Shown here piece after piece: positions 31,480 to 40,482 of a stretch of DNA of 64,000 nt; position 1 is the first letter of the stretch, and every line of letters starts with the position of its first letter. A program made the position numbers and the translations under genes. The notes beneath the pieces were generated by a model that saw only the letters and a program-made list of their open reading frames with translations, made no database searches and was not told the origin of the DNA. The DNA is from Fodinisporobacter ferrooxydans (GTDB lineage Bacteria > Bacillota > Bacilli > Tumebacillales > MYW30-H2): the NCBI RefSeq assembly GCF_022818495.1, contig NZ_CP089291.1, positions 3,055,501 through 3,119,500 on the forward strand, read 5' to 3'.

Positions 31480-32586
31480 TTGTTGCAGCACAATACCAAA
31501 AATTCAGTTCCGGACTTATGGATCGCTATAACGACGCTTCTGTTATTGATCGTCGGCATCGTCATCGTTTATAGTGCGAGTGCCGTAATGGCCGCTCAGA
31601 AGTATGGAGACGCTTTTTATTATGTAAAACGGCAGTTGATTTTTGCCGGTCTTGGCGTTGTGATGATGTTTGTCATGTTGCGTTTTGAATACCGGAAGCT
31701 GGAACAATATGCAAAGCCGATGCTGCTTTTGTGCGTGTTGTTTTTGATTGCCGTGTTGATCCCGGGAGTCGGACAAATCCGCAACGGTTCCAGGGCGTGG
31801 CTGGGCATCGGTTCCTTCGGGATTCAACCGTCCGAATTTGCAAAGTTGGGAATGATTTTATTTTTTTCGTACTATTTGGCTCGGCATCAGCATAGAATTC
31901 AATCGTTTCGCACAGGACTTTTGCCGCCCCTTTTTTTGATTGTGGCATTTGTCGGATTGATCATGCTGGAGCCGGATCTCGGCCAAAGCGCCGTGTTGGT
32001 CGGCACAGGACTGTTGCTGGTGTTCGCGGCAGGCGCCCGCGTCAAGCACTTGCTTTCACTTGCGAGTCTTGGAATTCCCGTGTTTGTGGCTTTGATCATC
32101 GTTGCGCCCTATCGCTTGAAGCGCATCATATCCTTTCTTGATCCCTGGAAATATCCATTAGGGGAAGGGTATCATATCATCCAATCGTTTTTTGCCATCG
32201 GTCCAGGCGGCTTGCTGGGACTGGGGCTTGGACACAGCAGGCAAAAATTTTTTTATCTGCCGGAACCACAGACCGATTTTGTATTTTCCATATTGGCGGA
32301 AGAACTTGGGTTTATCGGTGCAGTAACTGTCCTTTTATTGTTCCTGGTGCTGATCTGGCGGGGGATTCGCACGGCCATCACCGCTCCCGATGCATTCGGC
32401 ACATTGCTGGCGACAGGCATAACAGGTATGATAGCTGTACAAGTCGTAATCAATATCAGCGTTGTGACAGGATCGATGCCTGTGACGGGAATTACTTTGC
32501 CTTTAATCAGCGCCGGCGGGTCGTCATTGACGTTGATGCTGACGGGAATTGGGATTTTATTGAATATTTCAAGGTATTCCAAATAG
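31480..32586 (+). CDS. spoVE: SEDS glycosyltransferase SpoVE/FtsW
   Basis: A SEDS-family peptidoglycan polymerase with about ten transmembrane segments. Motifs include GSRAWLGIGSFGIQPSEFAKLG, LIMLEPDLGQSAVL, the GLGHSRQKFFYLPEPQTDF extracytoplasmic loop, FSILAEELGFIG and TGITLPLISAGGSS. The 368-residue length and location between murD and murG match SpoVE of B. subtilis, which works with SpoVD on the cortex. FtsW and SpoVE cannot be separated by motif, and no other ftsW is in the window. Start is TTG 31480 behind GGAGGTGGGG. Confidence 0.9.
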   Translation: MLQHNTKNSVPDLWIAITTLLLLIVGIVIVYSASAVMAAQKYGDAFYYVKRQLIFAGLGVVMMFVMLRFEYRKLEQYAKPMLLLCVLFLIAVLIPGVGQIRNGSRAWLGIGSFGIQPSEFAKLGMILFFSYYLARHQHRIQSFRTGLLPPLFLIVAFVGLIMLEPDLGQSAVLVGTGLLLVFAAGARVKHLLSLASLGIPVFVALIIVAPYRLKRIISFLDPWKYPLGEGYHIIQSFFAIGPGGLLGLGLGHSRQKFFYLPEPQTDFVFSILAEELGFIGAVTVLLLFLVLIWRGIRTAITAPDAFGTLLATGITGMIAVQVVINISVVTGSMPVTGITLPLISAGGSSLTLMLTGIGILLNISRYSK

Positions 32587-32640
32587 ATCGACGTTTCATC
32601 AAATAGTTCAACCTTTCACAAGGAAGAAAGGGGAATGCAC

Positions 32641-33756
32641 ATGCGTGTGATTGTAACAGGCGGGGGTACGGGAGGACATATTTTCCCGGCCCTCGCTTTG
32701 GCACGTCATATAAAAGAAATGGAGCCAGACTCCGAATTTTTATACATTGGCACAGAGAAAGGGCTGGAGCATGATATCGTTCCGAAAGCGGGTCTTCCGT
32801 TTCAGACAATCGAAGTCATGGGTTTGAAACGGAAATTGGGAATCGATACGATTCGGACATTTATCGTTCTGCGCCGCGGATTAAGTCAGGCAAAACGCTT
32901 GCTGCGAGAGTTCAAGCCGGATGTAGTGATCGGTACGGGCGGCTATGTGTGCGCGCCGGTCGTGTATACGGCAGCAAAGATGAAAATCCCTACTGTCATA
33001 CATGAACAGAATGCCATCCCTGGTTTGACCAATAAAATGTTGGCGCGCTATGCCAGTGTTGTTGCCGTTTCTTTCCCGGATTCGGAAAAATATTTCAAGC
33101 GTGCCAAGCGTGTGGTTATTAGCGGCAATCCGCGAGCCAGCGAATTTCGGCGGCTGCCGGCGGATGTTGCAAAAGAATCCTTGTCGGCGCTTCATCTGCA
33201 ATCCGATAAGAAGACAGTCTTGGTGGTCGGAGGTTCCAGAGGGGCCAGGCCCATAAATGAAGCAGTCATCAGCATGCTGCAAAAGATTGAGAAAGAGAAA
33301 AAGTTTCAACTGCTGTATGTCACAGGCCAAGTGCATTATGAACAAATCAAAGAGGCATGTCGTCAAGCGGGGATCGGCGATTCGGATTGGATTTCCATTC
33401 AACCTTTTTTATACGATATGCCGAAAGTATTGTCTGCCGTCGATGTGATCGTCGGCAGGGCAGGCGCCACGTCGCTTGCGGAAATTACATCCATTGGCGT
33501 CCCGAGCATTTTAATTCCTTCGCCTTATGTAGCGAATAACCATCAGTTTTTTAATGCCAATTGGCTCGTCGAACACGGGGCGGCGCTTTTGATTCCGGAA
33601 GCCGAACTGAACGGAGAGCGGCTGTATCAAGAAATCTGCAAGATTGTCGGTTCCGCTGCAGTTGCCGGGAAAATGGCTGACCAGAGCCGGGATCTTGGCT
33701 ATCCGCATGCGGCAGAGATTTTATATACGACGATTCAACAAATCATCAAGGGCTAG
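32641..33756 (+). CDS. murG: Lipid II synthase MurG
   Basis: MurG transfers GlcNAc from UDP-GlcNAc to lipid I on the inner membrane face. The 371-residue GT-B enzyme starts MRVIVTGGGTGGHIFPALAL, with the family glycine loop. It continues GTGGYVCAPVVYTA, the HEQNAIPGLTNKML block, VVGGSRGARPINEAV, and the donor-site region DVIVGRAGATSLAEIT followed by IPSPYVANNHQFFNA. ATG 32641 is 7 nt after AAAGGGG; ATG 32635 is an alternative two codons earlier. Confidence 0.96.
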   Translation: MRVIVTGGGTGGHIFPALALARHIKEMEPDSEFLYIGTEKGLEHDIVPKAGLPFQTIEVMGLKRKLGIDTIRTFIVLRRGLSQAKRLLREFKPDVVIGTGGYVCAPVVYTAAKMKIPTVIHEQNAIPGLTNKMLARYASVVAVSFPDSEKYFKRAKRVVISGNPRASEFRRLPADVAKESLSALHLQSDKKTVLVVGGSRGARPINEAVISMLQKIEKEKKFQLLYVTGQVHYEQIKEACRQAGIGDSDWISIQPFLYDMPKVLSAVDVIVGRAGATSLAEITSIGVPSILIPSPYVANNHQFFNANWLVEHGAALLIPEAELNGERLYQEICKIVGSAAVAGKMADQSRDLGYPHAAEILYTTIQQIIKG

Positions 33757-33875
33757 GCGCATTAGGTTGGGCGTTTGTCACCGATTTCCCCGGTATGCCA
33801 TATGATGGGTATACAAGGCGTGGAAACAAGAGACATAAGAAAGTATTGTGAGAAAGTTTGGAGGTACGTTACATC

Positions 33876-34790
33876 ATGTATACGGAAAAAATCCCACAAC
33901 TGTTGGAAGCCTGTGATGTCGGTGAAGTGTTCTATCAGGAACCGCTGGCTCGCCATACAACATGGCGGATTGGCGGGCCGGCAGATGTTCTGGTCATTCC
34001 CAAAACCATCACGCACATCCGGCAGATCATGCGAATCGTCAATGCTCACCGGATTCCGGTTTTTTTTCTCGGCCGTGGATCCAATCTTTTGGTTCGCGAT
34101 GGAGGAATCCGTGGTGTAGTAGTCAAACTTTCCGATACTTTGACTCATATTTCGATCGAACCGGGCCATCAGTTGCTCGTGGAAGCTGGTCGATCCTTTG
34201 TTTCCGCCGCTAATTTCGCGATTCGCAATGGATTGAGTGGGCTCGAGTTTGCGACAGGAATTCCCGGAGCGGTTGGCGGTGCAGTGATGATGAATGCCGG
34301 GGCGCATGGCGGAGAAGTCAAGGATGTATTGGTTTCTGCCGATGTCATCGATGAGGCGGGACAAATACGTACGATGACAAATCGGGATTTTCAGTTTGCC
34401 TACAGGTATAGTTGTTTGAAAGACCATCCGTTGCCGGTTGTCCGCGCGTTGTTTCAATTGCGGCCGGGAGACGCGGAAGAAATGAAACAACGCGTGAAGC
34501 AATGGAGCAAAAAGCGCCAGTCCTCACAACCTTTGTCGATGCCGAATTGCGGCAGTGTATTTCGCAATCCGGAAGGCACATATGCGGGAAAGTTGATTGA
34601 AGATTCGGGCTTGAAAGGAACTTGTATCGGAACTGCTCAAATTTCGGAACTGCATGCAAACTTTATCGTCAACCGTGGTGGTGCGAAGGCATCCGATGTG
34701 ATTCGCCTGATTGAACTTGTACAGGCGACAATTCTTCGTAACTATGGCATTACACTCATTCCGGAAGTGCGCATCGTGGGAGAAGATTAG
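33876..34790 (+). CDS. murB: UDP-N-acetylenolpyruvylglucosamine reductase MurB
   Basis: An FAD enzyme that reduces UDP-GlcNAc-enolpyruvate to UDP-MurNAc with NADPH. The 304-residue protein has TTWRIGGPADVLVIP, FLGRGSNLLVRDGG, GLEFATGIPGAVGGAVMMNAG, the FAYRYS catalytic Tyr region, and MPNCGSVFRNPEG with the catalytic Ser. The C-terminus lacks the long type I insert, so it is type II, as in other Bacilli. GGAGGT lies 11 nt before the ATG, slightly long. murA follows 18 nt later, so both committed steps of the pathway are adjacent. Confidence 0.95.
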   Translation: MYTEKIPQLLEACDVGEVFYQEPLARHTTWRIGGPADVLVIPKTITHIRQIMRIVNAHRIPVFFLGRGSNLLVRDGGIRGVVVKLSDTLTHISIEPGHQLLVEAGRSFVSAANFAIRNGLSGLEFATGIPGAVGGAVMMNAGAHGGEVKDVLVSADVIDEAGQIRTMTNRDFQFAYRYSCLKDHPLPVVRALFQLRPGDAEEMKQRVKQWSKKRQSSQPLSMPNCGSVFRNPEGTYAGKLIEDSGLKGTCIGTAQISELHANFIVNRGGAKASDVIRLIELVQATILRNYGITLIPEVRIVGED

Positions 34791-34808
34791 ACTCCTGGGG
34801 GTGACACG

Positions 34809-36071
34809 GTGGATACGCTGGCAATTGAAGGAGGCAAGTTATTACAAGGAACCGTACGTGTACATGGAGCAAAGAATGCTGCGTTGCCCATTATGGCCGC
34901 TACACTGTTGGCAGATGGCGAATGTATACTGGAAGATGTTCCAGATTTGAAAGATATCGATGTGATGATGGAAATCCTTTCGAGTTTAGGTGCGGTGACC
35001 ACACGTTCTGACGCAATAGTAACTGTCGATGCTACGACCATTCACCAACATCTGGTGCAAGATGAAATGATGCGGAAAATGCGGTCATCCATTTTTTTAA
35101 TGGGACCACTATTGTCAAAATTTGGTCAAGTGCGCATTTCCAAACCAGGCGGTTGCACAATTGGGACGCGGCCGATTGATTTCCACTTAAAAGGAATGAA
35201 GGCACTCGGCGCTGAAATTATCGAAGCAAATGGTTATGTCGAGTGCCGGGCAAAACGGCTGCAGGGGAACCATATCTATCTTGATTATCCTTCCGTGGGT
35301 GCAACGGAAAATCTGATGATGGCTGCCGCATTGGCAGAAGGCACGACCATCATCGGCAATGCAGCACGAGAGCCGGAGATTGTGGATTTGGCGAATTTCC
35401 TTCGTTCCATGGGTGCTTCGATTTCCGGTGCCGGCGAAGACACAATCGTGATTGAAGGCGTCGATACACTGCAGCCGGTGAATTATCGGATTATCCCGGA
35501 TCGCATTGTCGCTGGTACGCTTGTATTGGCGGTAGCTGCAACAGGCGGCGATGTAGAGCTGCAAAATGTCCGACCGCAGCATTTGGGTGTAGTCTTGACA
35601 AAATTGCGGGAAGCAGGTGTGGAAATTCGTACCTATATGGATCGGATTCTGATTCGCAGACGCCGTCCCCTGACAGCGATTGACCGGATCCAGACAGCTC
35701 CATATCCAGGTTTTCCGACCGATCTGCAAGCGCCCTTTATGGCTGTATTGACATTAGCCAAAGGTACAAGTGTGATTTCCGAGACGGTTTTTGAGGAACG
35801 GTTTAAGCATGTGAGCGAATTGCAACGAATGGGTGCCAATATTAAAGTCGATTTGCGAACTGCGTTTGTACAAGGCGTTTCCAAGTTGACGGGAGCATCC
35901 GTGGCGGCGACTGATTTGCGGGCGGGAGCGGCGTTGGTGATTGCGGGCTTGGCTGCGGAAGGAACGACGATTGTTGAACAAGTGCACCATATTGATCGCG
36001 GATATCAACAAATCGAACAGGTATTGCAATCGTTGGGTGCATCGATTCAACGGACATATCGCAAATGGTAA
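34809..36071 (+). CDS. murA: UDP-GlcNAc 1-carboxyvinyltransferase MurA
   Basis: MurA starts peptidoglycan synthesis by transferring enolpyruvate from PEP to UDP-GlcNAc. The 420-residue protein opens LAIEGGKLLQGTVRVHGAKNAALPI, has catalytic C116 in KPGGCTIGTRPID (so a fosfomycin-sensitive form is expected), YPSVGATENLMMAA, AGTLVLA, and YPGFPTDLQAPFMAVL. GTG 34809 follows GGGGGTGACACG. In B. subtilis murAA lies elsewhere, near the atp operon; here it is in the dcw cluster. A terminator closes the gene. Confidence 0.95.
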   Translation: MDTLAIEGGKLLQGTVRVHGAKNAALPIMAATLLADGECILEDVPDLKDIDVMMEILSSLGAVTTRSDAIVTVDATTIHQHLVQDEMMRKMRSSIFLMGPLLSKFGQVRISKPGGCTIGTRPIDFHLKGMKALGAEIIEANGYVECRAKRLQGNHIYLDYPSVGATENLMMAAALAEGTTIIGNAAREPEIVDLANFLRSMGASISGAGEDTIVIEGVDTLQPVNYRIIPDRIVAGTLVLAVAATGGDVELQNVRPQHLGVVLTKLREAGVEIRTYMDRILIRRRRPLTAIDRIQTAPYPGFPTDLQAPFMAVLTLAKGTSVISETVFEERFKHVSELQRMGANIKVDLRTAFVQGVSKLTGASVAATDLRAGAALVIAGLAAEGTTIVEQVHHIDRGYQQIEQVLQSLGASIQRTYRKW

Positions 36072-36103
36072 TGCAACAAAATCACGGGATCATGAACAAA
36101 GAG

Positions 36104-36128
36104 CCCTTCGAATGAAGAAGGGTTTTTT
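36104..36128 (+). terminator. Intrinsic terminator after murA
   Basis: CCCTTC (36104-36109) pairs with GAAGGG (36117-36122) and six T residues follow. It separates the mur genes from the divIB-ftsAZ group. Confidence 0.8.
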
Positions 36129-36129
36129 G

Positions 36130-36437
36130 ATGCATACACAGAAAGTATTTAAATGGACTATGCTCTGTATTATTTTGTTAGATTTCAAAATGAATGCACA
36201 CATGGTATAATACGAACGCCTATCCTCATGTTTTGTTACGGACACATGATAAAAATAACCACTGGTCCTTGGCGCCTTTCAATACAAATATACAAACCCT
36301 TTGTTTGCATGCATTCATGGATATCGTTTGTTTTTATACGCCAGACTGCTTGCTTGTACTGATTACTTGCTTGTGCGTTCTTTCCATTATATAGTAAAAC
36401 ACCGGATTGGATGACATCATTGCTTAAATGGAGGAGA
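36130..36437 (+). other. AT-rich intergenic region with two candidate promoters
   Basis: About 300 nt without a supported gene; short forward frames here have no ribosome binding site and odd composition. It holds an extended -10 promoter, TGGTATAAT (36203-36211, -35 TTTCAA), and TTGCTT-N17-TATAGT (36367-36395). Both point to divIB. No further structure was found. Confidence 0.6.
36367..36395 (+). promoter_or_regulatory. Sigma-A promoter of divIB
   Basis: TTGCTT (36367-36372), 17-bp spacer, TATAGT (36390-36395), about 43 nt before the divIB start. A second candidate with an extended -10 lies about 185 nt upstream. Confidence 0.6.
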
Positions 36438-37229
36438 ATGAGTTTCATGCAACTACACTCGCAGATCGGTTCCTATCAACAACCGAAGAAACAACCGAAT
36501 CGTCCGAACCGAAAAGCCCTGATTTTTGTCGTGCTCTTTTTTATATGTGCAGCAGCTGCTATTTTTGTTGAATCACCTTTGTCAAAAGTACGTACGATTC
36601 AAGTCATCGGTGCAAAGCAAGTCCCAGCCGATCAAATTCTTCAGTGGTCGCAAGTGCAAAAAGGCGAAAGCATATGGAAAGTGCATGCTGCGGAGATTCA
36701 GGCGCAAATAAAGAAGCATCTTCCATTAATTCAAAGAGTGGATGTTGCAACGCATTATCTTACAGGTCGAGTGGATATCGCAGTTGCTGAAAAATCGATT
36801 GCGGCAGTCTATATCAGCAATGCGAAAATGTATCAGATATTGAACGATGGAACGGTCTTTGCAGAGATTCCACTCGGCAGTGCAGCGGATAAGCCGATCA
36901 TCAGCGAAGATAAGATGGAACAGGTAAAAGTAGGGCAAAAGCTGGCAAATTCCCAATTGGCCGTCATTTGCAGCCAGGTGGGAAATGTAGCGCCTTTCGT
37001 ATCGGAGCAAATCTCGGAAATACACGTGAATGCAGACAATACATGGACAGTCTTTATGAAAGACGGCAATGAAATCGAATTGCCAAGCGGAACACTGGAA
37101 ACAAATATGAAGCTGTATCCGGACATTCAAAAAAGTATTGCCGATAAAAAACTTCCGCCGGGCATGATCCATGTGTATGCAGGCAAGCTGGTATATTCAC
37201 CATTTCAAACAAACGGGAAAGGAAATTAG
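36438..37229 (+). CDS. divIB: Cell division protein DivIB/FtsQ
   Basis: A bitopic division protein that binds FtsL and DivIC and stabilises the septal synthase. It has a basic N-terminal tail (QPKKQPNRPNRKA), one transmembrane segment (LIFVVLFFICAAAAIFVES, about 28-46), then the POTRA domain starting SPLSKVRTIQVIGAKQVP, and a beta domain ending YPDIQKSIADKKLPPG. About 263 residues. ATG 36438 is 3 nt from GGAGG; ATG 36447, 12 nt away, is an equally possible start. Next gene starts 4 nt after the stop. Confidence 0.9.
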   Translation: MSFMQLHSQIGSYQQPKKQPNRPNRKALIFVVLFFICAAAAIFVESPLSKVRTIQVIGAKQVPADQILQWSQVQKGESIWKVHAAEIQAQIKKHLPLIQRVDVATHYLTGRVDIAVAEKSIAAVYISNAKMYQILNDGTVFAEIPLGSAADKPIISEDKMEQVKVGQKLANSQLAVICSQVGNVAPFVSEQISEIHVNADNTWTVFMKDGNEIELPSGTLETNMKLYPDIQKSIADKKLPPGMIHVYAGKLVYSPFQTNGKGN

Positions 37230-37232
37230 GAT

Positions 37233-37967
37233 ATGAATGTACAAAATCGGCTCATTGTTTCGTTGACGTTTATTTCCGTGATTCTCGGAACCATGGTCGC
37301 TTTGCAATATCGAACCATACATAATTCGCCTGCCCGTACGTTTCTCGAGCAGATGGACGGCAATACCAAGCAATTGCAAGCGGAATTGAATGCATTGCAT
37401 CAATTTAACAGCAAACAGGAAAAGCACTTGAATTCACTCAATCAGCAGTTGTCGCAATATGAAAAGCAGACGGCGGAAGGCTCGAGCGCGATGAAAACCA
37501 TTCAGAACGAATTAAATGAGGCGAAAATCTTGTCCGGATCGATCCCGGTACACGGGCCGGGAATCATTCTCACGATTAACGACAGTCAAAAAGCGCCGGA
37601 AAAAGGAGCAAATATCGAACTGTCACTTACACATGATTGGGATGTCCGCAGTGTGATAAACGAATTGTTTACAGCAGGTGCGGAGGCAATCTCTGTAAAT
37701 GGTGTGCGAATTGTCAGCACATCAGGCGTATTTTGCATTGGACCGGTGATTAAGGTGAACGACGTACGTCTCGTTCCGCCGTTTGATATCGATGCGATCG
37801 GGAATCCCAATACTTTGGCTACCGCCCTTAATATTCGCGGTGGAATTCTCGATTATCTGCGCAGCCGCGGCCTGGAAATTACGGCTCCCAAACAGGAACA
37901 AGACATTCATATCAAAGCATTTACAGCAGGACCCGTCGACAACGGTTCATCTGGCAATGGGTCATAA
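37233..37967 (+). CDS. DUF881 membrane-anchored protein 1 (YlxW/YlxX-like)
   Basis: A 244-residue protein of the DUF881 family found beside ftsAZ in many Firmicutes. It has an N-terminal membrane anchor (LIVSLTFISVILGTMVALQY), a coiled coil (residues about 40-95, LEQMDGNTKQLQAELNALHQ), and the DUF881 domain with GPGIILTINDS, INELFTAGAEAISVNGVRIV and FDIDAIGNPNTLATALNIRG. Its exact role is unknown; it is likely outside the cell membrane, linked to division or wall synthesis. A paralogue follows 14 nt downstream, matching ylxW-ylxX of B. subtilis. Confidence 0.85.
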   Translation: MNVQNRLIVSLTFISVILGTMVALQYRTIHNSPARTFLEQMDGNTKQLQAELNALHQFNSKQEKHLNSLNQQLSQYEKQTAEGSSAMKTIQNELNEAKILSGSIPVHGPGIILTINDSQKAPEKGANIELSLTHDWDVRSVINELFTAGAEAISVNGVRIVSTSGVFCIGPVIKVNDVRLVPPFDIDAIGNPNTLATALNIRGGILDYLRSRGLEITAPKQEQDIHIKAFTAGPVDNGSSGNGS

Positions 37968-37981
37968 GGAGGAGTTGCTCG

Positions 37982-38728
37982 ATGGATCGCCAGAAACGCT
38001 TGTTTCGGCTCAGTTTGTTTGGTATTAGTGTATTGCTCGGAGTGATGCTGACCATCCAGTACTCGGTCGCGCATCGTCCGAAACAAACCATTACCCAGGA
38101 TTACCTGTCTTTGAAAACACAAGTGCAAGTGGAACTGGAAAAACAAAAAAGGATTGAAGAATCCATCCAAAAAACACAGCAACAATTGGATGAATTTAAA
38201 CGGTCAAAAGGCAATACGGCGCAGATGAAGACTGTGATGGAAAATGAATTGTCCAAATCGAGGCAGGAAGCAGGTTTGACGCCCGTATCCGGCTCGGGCT
38301 TACGAATCATTATTTCGGATCAGCCTTCGTTTCAAGTCGGACATCCTGCGACGATTGCCGTTTTCAATGCACAGGCATTGGAAATGATCATCAATTATCT
38401 TTTCAGCAACGGCGCACAGGCGATTGCAATCAATCATCAACGGCTTGTGACTACATCGTCCATTCGACAAGTCGGCGGCATTACAGATACGGTAGGTTCC
38501 ATTCAGGTCAATGCGGTTCCGATTGCCGCCCCTTATGAGATCGATGCGATTGGTAATATTACACAAATGGAAGCCGTTCTTACCGTCAATAAAGTAGTGG
38601 AAGATTTGGCGCTCATGGGGAAAGTTGCGACAATCTATCAGGAGACCAAGAAAGACGGTATTACGCTTCCTGCCTATAACGGTTTGTTGCCAGGGCGATA
38701 TGCAAAACAGGAGGATGCAAAAAAATGA
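37982..38728 (+). CDS. DUF881 membrane-anchored protein 2 (YlxW/YlxX-like)
   Basis: A 248-residue paralogue of the preceding gene with the same plan: membrane anchor (LFGISVLLGVMLTIQYSVA), coiled coil (VELEKQKRIEESIQKTQQQL), then the DUF881 domain (GSGLRIIISDQ, NYLFSNGAQAIAINHQRLVT, YEIDAIGNITQMEAVLTV). The ATG at 37982 has AAGGAGGAG. Its end overlaps the next start as ATGA, so translation is coupled. The tandem pair looks like an old duplication conserved in gene order. Confidence 0.86.
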   Translation: MDRQKRLFRLSLFGISVLLGVMLTIQYSVAHRPKQTITQDYLSLKTQVQVELEKQKRIEESIQKTQQQLDEFKRSKGNTAQMKTVMENELSKSRQEAGLTPVSGSGLRIIISDQPSFQVGHPATIAVFNAQALEMIINYLFSNGAQAIAINHQRLVTTSSIRQVGGITDTVGSIQVNAVPIAAPYEIDAIGNITQMEAVLTVNKVVEDLALMGKVATIYQETKKDGITLPAYNGLLPGRYAKQEDAKK

Positions 38729-39075
38729 TCTGGATACCTTTGCTAGGGTTAGTAGTGGGTGTGGCGATTGGATTGGGTGTGAATGTATCCATTCCCACAC
38801 AATACAGCAGTTATTTGTCGATTGCTGTTTTGGCGGCTTTGGATACTGTTTTTGGCGGGATCCGGGCAGGTCTCGAGCGGCATTTCGACAATAAAGTATT
38901 TATCTCCGGCTTTTTTTCGAATACGCTGTTGGCGGCTTTCTTGGCGTTCATCGGAGAACAACTGGGTGTTGACTTGTATTTGGCGGCCGTATTTGCTTTT
39001 GGCGTTCGCCTATTTCAAAATATTGCCGTGATTCGCAGAGTTTTGCTAGGAAAACGAAAATCAACTGTGGAATAA
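38725..39075 (+). CDS. sbp: Small basic protein Sbp (DUF1290)
   Basis: A 116-residue membrane protein with about three or four hydrophobic segments: WIPLLGLVVGVAIGLGV, the conserved loop PTQYSSYLSIAVLAALDTVF followed by GGIRAGLERHFDNKVFISGF, and GVDLYLAAVFAFGVRLFQN. The tail is basic. It is the conserved gene between ylxX and ftsA in B. subtilis; function is unknown. Start overlaps the DUF881 gene by 4 nt. Confidence 0.93.
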   Translation: MIWIPLLGLVVGVAIGLGVNVSIPTQYSSYLSIAVLAALDTVFGGIRAGLERHFDNKVFISGFFSNTLLAAFLAFIGEQLGVDLYLAAVFAFGVRLFQNIAVIRRVLLGKRKSTVE

Positions 39076-39120
39076 TAGATTGTATGGTAATATTTTTCAT
39101 AGAAAAAATTTGCGATAAAA

Positions 39121-39146
39121 AAGGGAATTCTCAATATGCGTTGAAT
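39121..39146 (+). promoter_or_regulatory. Possible sigma-H promoter of ftsA
   Basis: AAGGGAATT (39121-39129) and TGAAT (39142-39146) resemble the sigma-H pattern RWAGGAXXT / HGAAT with one -35 mismatch and a 12-bp gap, shorter than the usual 14. In B. subtilis ftsAZ has a sigma-H promoter that boosts division early in sporulation. Confidence 0.35.
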
Positions 39147-39190
39147 TTATTCCGTTACAGGTATGTTTTCAGGCAAGGAGGTGCCATAGT

Positions 39191-40423
39191 TTGAACAAAG
39201 GAGATCTCATCGTCAGTCTGGATATCGGAACTTCGAAAGTTCGTGTCATCATTGGGGAATTGAACGGTTCCAGCATCAACATTATCGGTGTCGGATCCGC
39301 TGACGGTGACGGTATACGCAAAGGAGCAATTGTTGATATAGATAAAACGGTACAATCCATACGGGAAGCGATTGATCTGGCAGAACGAATGGTAGGAATT
39401 CAGATCAATTCCGCATACATAGGAATTGCTGGCAATCATATCGCATTGCAGAGCAGTCATGGCGTTGTGGCGGTTTCCTCACCGGATCGGGAAATCGGCG
39501 AAGAAGATATTTCGCGGGTGATACAGGCAGCCCGTGTCATGGCATTGCCGCCGGAACGGGAAATTATCGACGTTGTTCCCAAAGGATTTGTGGTGGATGG
39601 GTTAGGTGAAATTACAGATCCGCGGGGCATGATCGGCGTGCGGCTGGAAGTCGAAGCGCATATTTTGACAGGTTCCAAAACAATCATTCATAATTTGGTT
39701 CGCTGTGTGGAGCGTGCCGGCATCCAGATTGCAGGGCTTGTCTTTTTGCCCCTTGCTGCCAGTACGATCGCTCTTTCCCACGATGAATGCAAGCTTGGAG
39801 TCGCACTGATTGACATGGGTGCCGGTTCGACGAGCGTGTCGATATTCGAAAAAGGAATCTTGACAGCTACATCCGTTTTGCCGATTGGCGGCGACCATAT
39901 TACAAATGATATTGCGATCGGATTTCGAACGCAAACCGAAATCGCCGAACAGATCAAAATCAAATACGGATGTGCGCTGGTTGGATTGGCTTCTGAAGAT
40001 GAAAAATTTAAAATTCCCCGAATTGGCAGCCAAGCAGATAAGGAATATACGCAAGCGGATTTGGCCAACGTGATTGAACCGCGTTTGCAAGAAATTTTCG
40101 GCCTGATCCGAAGGGAAGTGGAACGCCTCGGATTCGCGAAGGATATTCCCGGCGGCTATGTTTTGTGCGGCGGTGTAGCGAGTCTGAACTCCGCTGACAA
40201 GCTGGCCGAGTTTGAGCTTGCTGCACCTGTAAGGATCGCGGTACCGGAATTTCTTGGCGTTCGGGATGCATCTTTTGTCAACGGTGTAGGTATCATTCGC
40301 TATGCAAGCCAACACTATATTCGAACGGTTATGGCATCTGGAAATACGAAAATGAAAACAAAAGTGAAGCAAAGCAATGGAATCATGGATAAAGTAAAAA
40401 ATTGGTTTTCTGAATTTATTTAA
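39191..40423 (+). CDS. ftsA: Cell division protein FtsA
   Basis: An actin-like ATPase that tethers FtsZ to the membrane. The 410-residue protein has the phosphate-1 motif LDIGTSKVRVIIGE, ALIDMGAGSTSVSIF (phosphate 2), GYVLCGGVASLNS (adenosine) and GDHITNDIAIG. The 1C domain lies at about 85-165 (SSHGVVAVSSPDREI). The end, GIMDKVKNWFSEFI, is the amphipathic membrane-targeting helix. TTG 39191 has AAGGAGGTG with about 9-nt spacing. Confidence 0.95.
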   Translation: MNKGDLIVSLDIGTSKVRVIIGELNGSSINIIGVGSADGDGIRKGAIVDIDKTVQSIREAIDLAERMVGIQINSAYIGIAGNHIALQSSHGVVAVSSPDREIGEEDISRVIQAARVMALPPEREIIDVVPKGFVVDGLGEITDPRGMIGVRLEVEAHILTGSKTIIHNLVRCVERAGIQIAGLVFLPLAASTIALSHDECKLGVALIDMGAGSTSVSIFEKGILTATSVLPIGGDHITNDIAIGFRTQTEIAEQIKIKYGCALVGLASEDEKFKIPRIGSQADKEYTQADLANVIEPRLQEIFGLIRREVERLGFAKDIPGGYVLCGGVASLNSADKLAEFELAAPVRIAVPEFLGVRDASFVNGVGIIRYASQHYIRTVMASGNTKMKTKVKQSNGIMDKVKNWFSEFI

Positions 40424-40430
40424 TTTATCC

Positions 40431-40458
40431 TTACAAAATTCCTAGAAACAGGTAAAAT
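40431..40458 (+). promoter_or_regulatory. Sigma-A promoter upstream of ftsZ
   Basis: TTACAA (40431-40436), 16-bp spacer, TAAAAT (40453-40458). Transcription from here would place the dispersed hairpin repeat (40483-40532) in the ftsZ 5' leader. Confidence 0.5.
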
Positions 40459-40482
40459 GAAGATAGCTTTCTTTGACTGCTA

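Noticed and set aside
33757-33875. CATATGAT as a sigma-E -10 before murB
   Set aside because: It fits CATANNNT, but no ATA-type -35 is found at the right distance, so it is likely chance.
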